Below are positions 22,764-22,790 of a DNA stretch of 22,790 nt, piece by piece. Location: positions 1 through 22,790 of IMG/VR virus record IMGVR_UViG_3300025671_007539. One strand, written 5' to 3'. Both the position numbers and the translations under genes were made by a program. The notes below the pieces were generated by a model, which was not told where the DNA came from, did not search any database, and worked only from the letters and a program-made list of their open reading frames with translations. Source of the stretch: a virus. The number at the start of each line of letters is the position of its first letter. The stretch's first letter is position 1.

Positions 22764-22790
22764 TAGAATGCCTCCTCAACTGCTTTGATG
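22763..22790 (-). CDS. Probable C-terminal end of an upstream gene, cut by window edge
   Basis: The minus frame entering at the window edge reads IKAVEEAF and then a stop TAA, which overlaps the ATG of the 401-aa gene by one base. The tight TAATG junction is typical of this genome, which supports a real gene end. Eight residues do not allow identification. Confidence 0.4.

Overview
The window looks like part of the genome of a marine T4-like myovirus, of the cyanophage or pelagimyophage (SAR11 phage) type. The evidence is an AT-rich sequence, almost all genes on the minus strand and packed with 1-4 base overlaps, several exact or near NATAAATA octamers (the T4/cyanophage late-promoter core) just upstream of genes, a cluster of very large fibre-like virion proteins, and typical marine-phage accessory genes: a gp31/GroES-like cochaperonin, a MazG-like pyrophosphohydrolase, a HesB/IscA-type Fe-S carrier, UvsE, and a QueD/6-pyruvoyl-tetrahydropterin synthase homologue. 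No photosynthesis genes are present, so I cannot decide between a cyanobacterial and a SAR11 host.

Layout, left to right (minus-strand genes are transcribed right to left). 1-2157: a cut-off Bax-inhibitor-1-like membrane protein, a MazG-like enzyme, a GroES-like cochaperonin, a basic/low-complexity protein, a short protein carrying only one segment of the DnaE polymerase fold, and a small helical protein. 2154-16396: a virion structural block of six proteins (203, 1295, 225, 470, 99 and 2409 aa). Four of them begin with versions of one N-terminal module, the 1295-aa protein carries putative-Ig (He_PIG-like) modules, and the 2409-aa protein has tail-fibre motifs and internal duplications. 16409-16771: the Fe-S carrier. 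16828-17115: the only plus-strand gene, a zinc-ribbon protein. 17102-18705: an SGNH-hydrolase-like protein, a sulfotransferase-like protein, an easily missed 54-aa membrane protein and a coiled-coil protein. 18726-21168: uvsE, a 66-aa protein, a GT-A glycosyltransferase-like protein and queD, consistent with one operon behind an exact TATAAATA. 21245-22763: a two-helix membrane protein and a 401-aa lysine-rich conserved-looking phage protein. The last 28 bases look like the end of a further gene.

How they fit together: the structural block would build distal tail/baseplate fibres. The cochaperonin would help fold virion proteins through host GroEL. The nucleotide-pool, Fe-S, repair and pterin genes would tune host metabolism or protect phage DNA. 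The glycosyltransferase, sulfotransferase and SGNH-like genes look like a carbohydrate- or surface-modifying set. There is no stretch of more than 300 bases without a gene; the longest gap is about 75 bases (21169-21244) and holds the queD promoter. I saw no tRNA, CRISPR, insertion sequence or convincing intrinsic terminator.
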